This document shows positions 60,401 to 64,000 of a stretch of DNA of 64,000 nucleotides, piece by piece. Within the stretch, counting starts at the first letter, position 1, and each line of letters starts with the position of its first letter. The DNA comes from Rotaria socialis (taxonomy: Eukaryota > Rotifera > Eurotatoria > Philodinida > Philodinidae): positions 330,204-394,203 of the forward strand of contig CAJNYU010003162.1 of NCBI GenBank assembly GCA_905331475.1, in the 5' to 3' direction. The notes under the pieces are model-generated. The model was given only the letters and a program-made list of their open reading frames with translations. It did not search any database and had not been told where the DNA came from. The translations under genes were made by a program, and so were the position numbers.

Positions 60401-60816
60401 AAATACATAAAAAAAGAGCATTTCTGCTATCTTCGATTTTTATTAATAACTTTAGATGCAAACATTAGAATTCAGTAGTTTGTGTTCCATATTTATGGCA
60501 TCAGTATAATCTTTGATTTTCAACACTTTTTTTTGACATCATACACATATAAATTGAGAATCATTTATTTTCCTTGTATTGAACTCATTAACAAATTAAT
60601 AACAAAAAAGAAACAGAATCGTTTAAGTATCTGATGATAAAACAATATATTTGAATTTTTTACTTTAAGCGAATACCTCATTGAACGATCTTTGATCGTC
60701 TACAAAAACTGATATGAATAAAAAAAAATTCCAAAGCAAAAACAAAACGTGAATATTTAAACGATATGTATATATACATAAAGAAGGCAGCCAACAAAAA
60801 GAAGAAACATTAGATT
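57421..60816. other. Long intergenic region, no gene seen
   Basis: This 3.4 kb holds no convincing gene. At 58215-58262 and 58757-58802 a GC-rich word (GGCGCCGACGA.CG.CTAGC.GCTCA) occurs twice in direct orientation, each with internal palindromic character. Two similar GGTCAGATTTT-like stretches lie at 57540-57710. The part after 60400 should contain the 3' UTR of the TBC gene. Confidence 0.45.
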
Positions 60817-62895
60817 TTAATAGATAACATTTTGTTTGGTAGCTTGATATCGAGACGATTTTTTTCGACTATTCGTTGTATGTAAATCTGGGTTAAGTTG
60901 TTGCCTTGCTTGCGCACATGCTTGTGCTAAATCAATATCTGTTAATGGAAGTTTATCCATCTTAATTAAGAGTACATCGAATAGTAAATTTTTTGCTGTT
61001 TGTTTTATAAGTGCAATAAGATCCATGGCATTATCACATTTATGTGCTTTAGTTACAGTATCTGGTGGACCGACTTCAAGTGTCTCACGTACTATAACAA
61101 GAGCCAATCGAAATAATACTTTAACACCTTCACAAAAAAACATATCCCATATACGAAATAATTGTGGGGCTCGATAGGTTCGAGAAAATAATGTCATATA
61201 CCAGTCAAGTGTATATAATATTGGATCAACTTCAAGTTTACGCTAGAAAATAGAAATGATATCAATGCTATATTCTAATTTTCAAGAAATAATCTATTTA
61301 GTCAAGTCAACGTCAATAACAACTGCGTATAAGTAAAATGTACACATGAGAAATAATTATTTAGTTGTAACGAAGAGATCCTAAATAGACCACTTCTTAG
61401 TTCGGCAACAAAATTGTTTTCTGTCAAATGTATCGATTTAATTTTAAAAATATTAGTTTCTATAATTTTATGACCAGATCTAAGGATATAATAGAGATTT
61501 TTTCTCGATCCAAATCCTGAAGAACTATGATTTTTCAGTATTGACGACCTGAACACTATGAGTTACACTTCTATACAATACTACAACTAGCTACAGTCAT
61601 AGTAGAGTTCTAGAGGCGGAAACTAGCATAGAACTGTCATTCTTTAGCCGTTTTCAGGTGAAACTTATAGAATTTTGAGATAAAGAAGTTTACCAGATAG
61701 AGAACACCCATCAAGTTGATGTTTACGGGTGTGGGTCCTTTTCACTGAACTCGTTTAAAATCAATATACAAAAACTTTTCGTTTCTTCCAAAAAAGGGAA
61801 AAATATAAAATAGAGAATTTCTCTGATGAATAGTATCAAGAAATACCTCGTTATACACTGTTTACTGAGCTTACTGAACAACTGTGATATCAGGTTATTG
61901 CACTCTATTTACAATTTTTTCACAATTAAATTGTGTACAAATCTAATTATTTTAATCATTATTTCAATCGATCAGACGATGGGATTGCATTTTTTTTCTA
62001 CTCATAGATACTTGAATAAAGACTGCACACTTCTTATCCATAGATAGAAAATAAATATATCGCTTAATAGCTATGAATACATAAATACTTACTAGTAAAC
62101 GATAACCTTTGGGTGATGCTTTTTTTATCAATATTTCTGTTGCTAATGCATCTTCTTTAACAGCCATAAGTCCATCACTAAAATATCCCTTCACATATTC
62201 TTCATTGATTTGAACAAATACCCAAAATGCTTGTTCAGGTGGTAAATGCATTAATAGAATTGCAGCTATCGGTGCTTGTGCTTGACAATAACCAACATCT
62301 GGATCATGAACGGCATAAGCTTTAAGAACATCAAATAAACTTTCTTGTCTAAAAATCATAATAATAGATAGATTGAATTAAATATTATTCAGAAAGTGCA
62401 AAAGTGTCTTACCCACAACCATTATCTCTAAACATTTCATGATCAGGAAACGATCTGGCAAGATCTTTTTTTATATCTTCAAGAACATTTGATGATGGTG
62501 TTTGTGTTAAATACATATTAAATACATTTCCCGTTGGACAATTTCTATCTGCATTTTCATGTCGATATTTTGCAGCGGATAAATGATACCAACCTTGGCC
62601 ACGTACAGACGGTGGTATCCCTTTTCGACAGCGTTCTTTGACTTTATCAAAACGTGATTCAATAAATGAAGACCATCGCGCGAACATATCGAGCCATTTT
62701 TGTTCACGACGGCGAGCTACTGATGCTTTTACTGATTCTTCTGTTCTATTAAAAAGGAAAAAAAATAATGCATAAAAATTACACCGAATAAATAGTTTTT
62801 CTTCTTTACTCAAGTTCATTAGGTGAAACAAAAAATCCATATGTATTTGGTACTTCATCACGTTGCTGTTCACTATTAAGAGAATAATTAACCAT
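60817..62895 (-). CDS. TBC1D10-like Rab GTPase-activating protein (366 aa, 4 exons)
   Basis: Exons 62895-62810, 62745-62413, 62348-62093 and 61242-60817 join in frame to 367 codons. The TBC domain shows both catalytic fingers: Arg126 in IKKDLARSFPDHEMF and Gln162 in GYCQ. The order KWLDMF, KGIPPSVRGQGW, GYCQAQAPIAAILLMHLPPEQAFW, DPILYTLDWYMTLFSRT and IWDMFFCEGVKVLFR matches the TBC1D10 (EPI64) group, which inactivates Rab35/Rab27-type GTPases in endosome recycling and secretion. Compared with vertebrate members it lacks a long C-terminal tail and an obvious C-terminal PDZ-binding motif. A TTTAG acceptor lies 9 nt before the ATG. Its 5' end is 215 bp from the stop of the second receptor gene, in the same direction. 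Confidence 0.9.
61243..62092 (-). other. Large intron 3 of the TBC1D10-like gene
   Basis: An 850-bp intron bounded by CTA|GTAAGT and TTTTCTAG|CGT. It contains no recognisable gene or element. The other two introns of this gene are 64 bp each. Confidence 0.7.
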
Positions 62896-63109
62896 TACTC
62901 TATTCTAAATTCGATATCATCTAAAAGTTTAGACACCGTACTTTCGCATTTATACAGACAATATTATGAAAATTTTTAATTTCATATCACTACAGAAACT
63001 ACAATACAAGTAAAAACAAAAACAATAACATAAAAATATTTATATACATCTATATGCACATCGAATAAAAAATAAAAATAAAAATAAAACAATAACTACA
63101 GATTCATTT

Positions 63110-64000
63110 TTACTGCTGTTCACTGGCATTATCATCAACTAATAATAAGTCCTTTTCATCACTATTACTATCCGTAAGTACTGTTTCTTGTTGTGAATGC
63201 GGTTGAGTATGATAATATGCATTCAAACGAAAATCTTCATTTTCATATGGAACTAATTCATCAACTATTGATCGAAAAGATATTCGATCACCGGGCGAAA
63301 ATGTCCAACAGGCACGCATTAGTTTATGTCTAAATAAAAATAAAAAATCGTGTGTCTTTTCTCTCTCTCTTTCTTACAATATTTCTGGGCAGTTTGGTGG
63401 ACGTTCGAGTGTTATATTTCCATATCGAACATAATGAACAACTTCTTCATTGCCATAACCTTGATAAGGTTGTTCAGCTAATGTTGCTATTTCCCATAGA
63501 AGAACACCGAATGACCTGAAAATAATTTCATTAAAATAAAATACAAAAAACATTAAAATAAGGAAAATTTTACCAAACATCAGATAATGTATCAAAACGT
63601 CCATCTCTTAGACTTTCCGGTGCCATCCATCGGATCGGAAGAAAACTTCGACCACCTCGTCGATAATAATCTGTTTCATATATGTCACGGGTTAATCCAA
63701 AGTCTGAATGAAAGAATATTTTGCTAGTTCAAACGCATCAAATCAAATGAGTTAAATAATAGTTTCGAATCTTAGATTAAGCATTAAGAAACAGTAATAG
63801 AATGCCAATCCATTCGAGCGACTCTATCTGTGTATATAATTATAGTGATATAACTTTAATCTTACCTCCAACTTTACAAGTCTTATTTACATTTACAAGA
63901 CAATTTCTTGCAGCTAAATCTCTATGTACAAATTTTTGATCTGATAAATAATCCATTCCATCAGCAACATCTAATGCTAATTGAATCATATCTGATTCAG
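63110..64000 (-). CDS. INSR: Second insulin-receptor-like kinase gene, 3' end (continues beyond window)
   Basis: Exons 63329-63110, 63515-63378, 63703-63574 and the 3' part of the next exon (63866 to the window edge) are nearly identical to exons 15 to 12 of the receptor at 23513-32964, with the same splice sites. Kinase landmarks are kept: [37 protein letters not shown]. Few replacements are seen (for example Ala to Thr in DFGLARD, Phe to Leu in ATFAEQ). The tail differs: after HTQPH it reads [19 protein letters not shown] and on to DNASEQQ, 16 residues longer than in copy 1. The intron has no mariner. Whether the rest of the gene is complete cannot be seen. Confidence 0.88.

Overview
The window looks like a piece of an animal nuclear genome, most probably a bdelloid rotifer (Adineta/Rotaria-like). 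This is inferred from content, not from a database match. It is AT-rich, most genes are split by GT-AG introns (many of 50-100 bp, some over 1 kb), and the genes are metazoan: a complete insulin/IGF-type receptor, a KEAP1-like BTB-BACK-Kelch protein, a peptide GPCR, a TBC1D10-type RabGAP and a cytochrome P450. The F-box protein and the GT31-like proteins resemble families expanded in bdelloids. Between the genes lies a dense graveyard of mobile DNA. A run of N (13711-14174) shows this is a scaffold with one gap.

Layout. 1-8.1 kb: three tandem copies of a GT31-like glycosyltransferase gene on the + strand. The first is cut by the window edge, the second is a pseudogene carrying a solo LTR and an 862-bp TIR element, and the third is complete (414 aa). 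8.9-11.2 kb: a KEAP1-like gene on the - strand (5 coding exons, 637 aa). 12.2-12.6 kb: a small three-helix membrane protein. 13.4-14.9 kb: a short tandem repeat, the N gap, a solo LTR and a tRNA-related SINE. 16.0-18.2 kb: a class A GPCR (344 aa, 2 exons). 20.0-22.4 kb: an F-box protein (5 exons). 23.5-33.0 kb: a complete insulin-receptor-like tyrosine kinase on the - strand (15 coding exons, 1331 aa), with a mariner, a 1.1-kb TIR element and a small foldback element in its introns. 35.4-40.6 kb: an LTR retrotransposon fossil with gag and protease, holding one TIR element inside another. 40.9-45.4 kb: a broken transposase-like gene of a family I cannot name with a solo LTR in it, a second GGAAACC-type TIR element and a 233-bp foldback element. 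46.2 kb: a KH-domain pseudogene. 47.4-49.4 kb: a P450 (504 aa, 5 exons). 51.6-57.4 kb: a second SINE, a hAT-type non-autonomous element with an exact 8-bp target duplication, Penelope-like reverse transcriptase remains and a broken Tc1/mariner transposase. 60.8-62.9 kb: a TBC1D10-like RabGAP on the - strand (366 aa). 63.1-64 kb: the 3' end of a second, nearly identical insulin-receptor gene, running out of the window.

The genes do not form one pathway. KEAP1, P450 and insulin-type receptor are stress, detoxification and nutrient-signalling functions, but nothing shows co-regulation. A shared trait is a 3' splice acceptor 0-19 nt before the start codon in at least six genes, as expected if transcripts receive a spliced leader, which is known in bdelloids. 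I found no convincing new molecular system. The most notable structures are the three-deep nest of elements at 35.4-40.6 kb, the pair of related GGAAACC-rich elements, the receptor duplication with an exchanged C-terminal tail, and the GT31-like proteins anchored at the wrong end.
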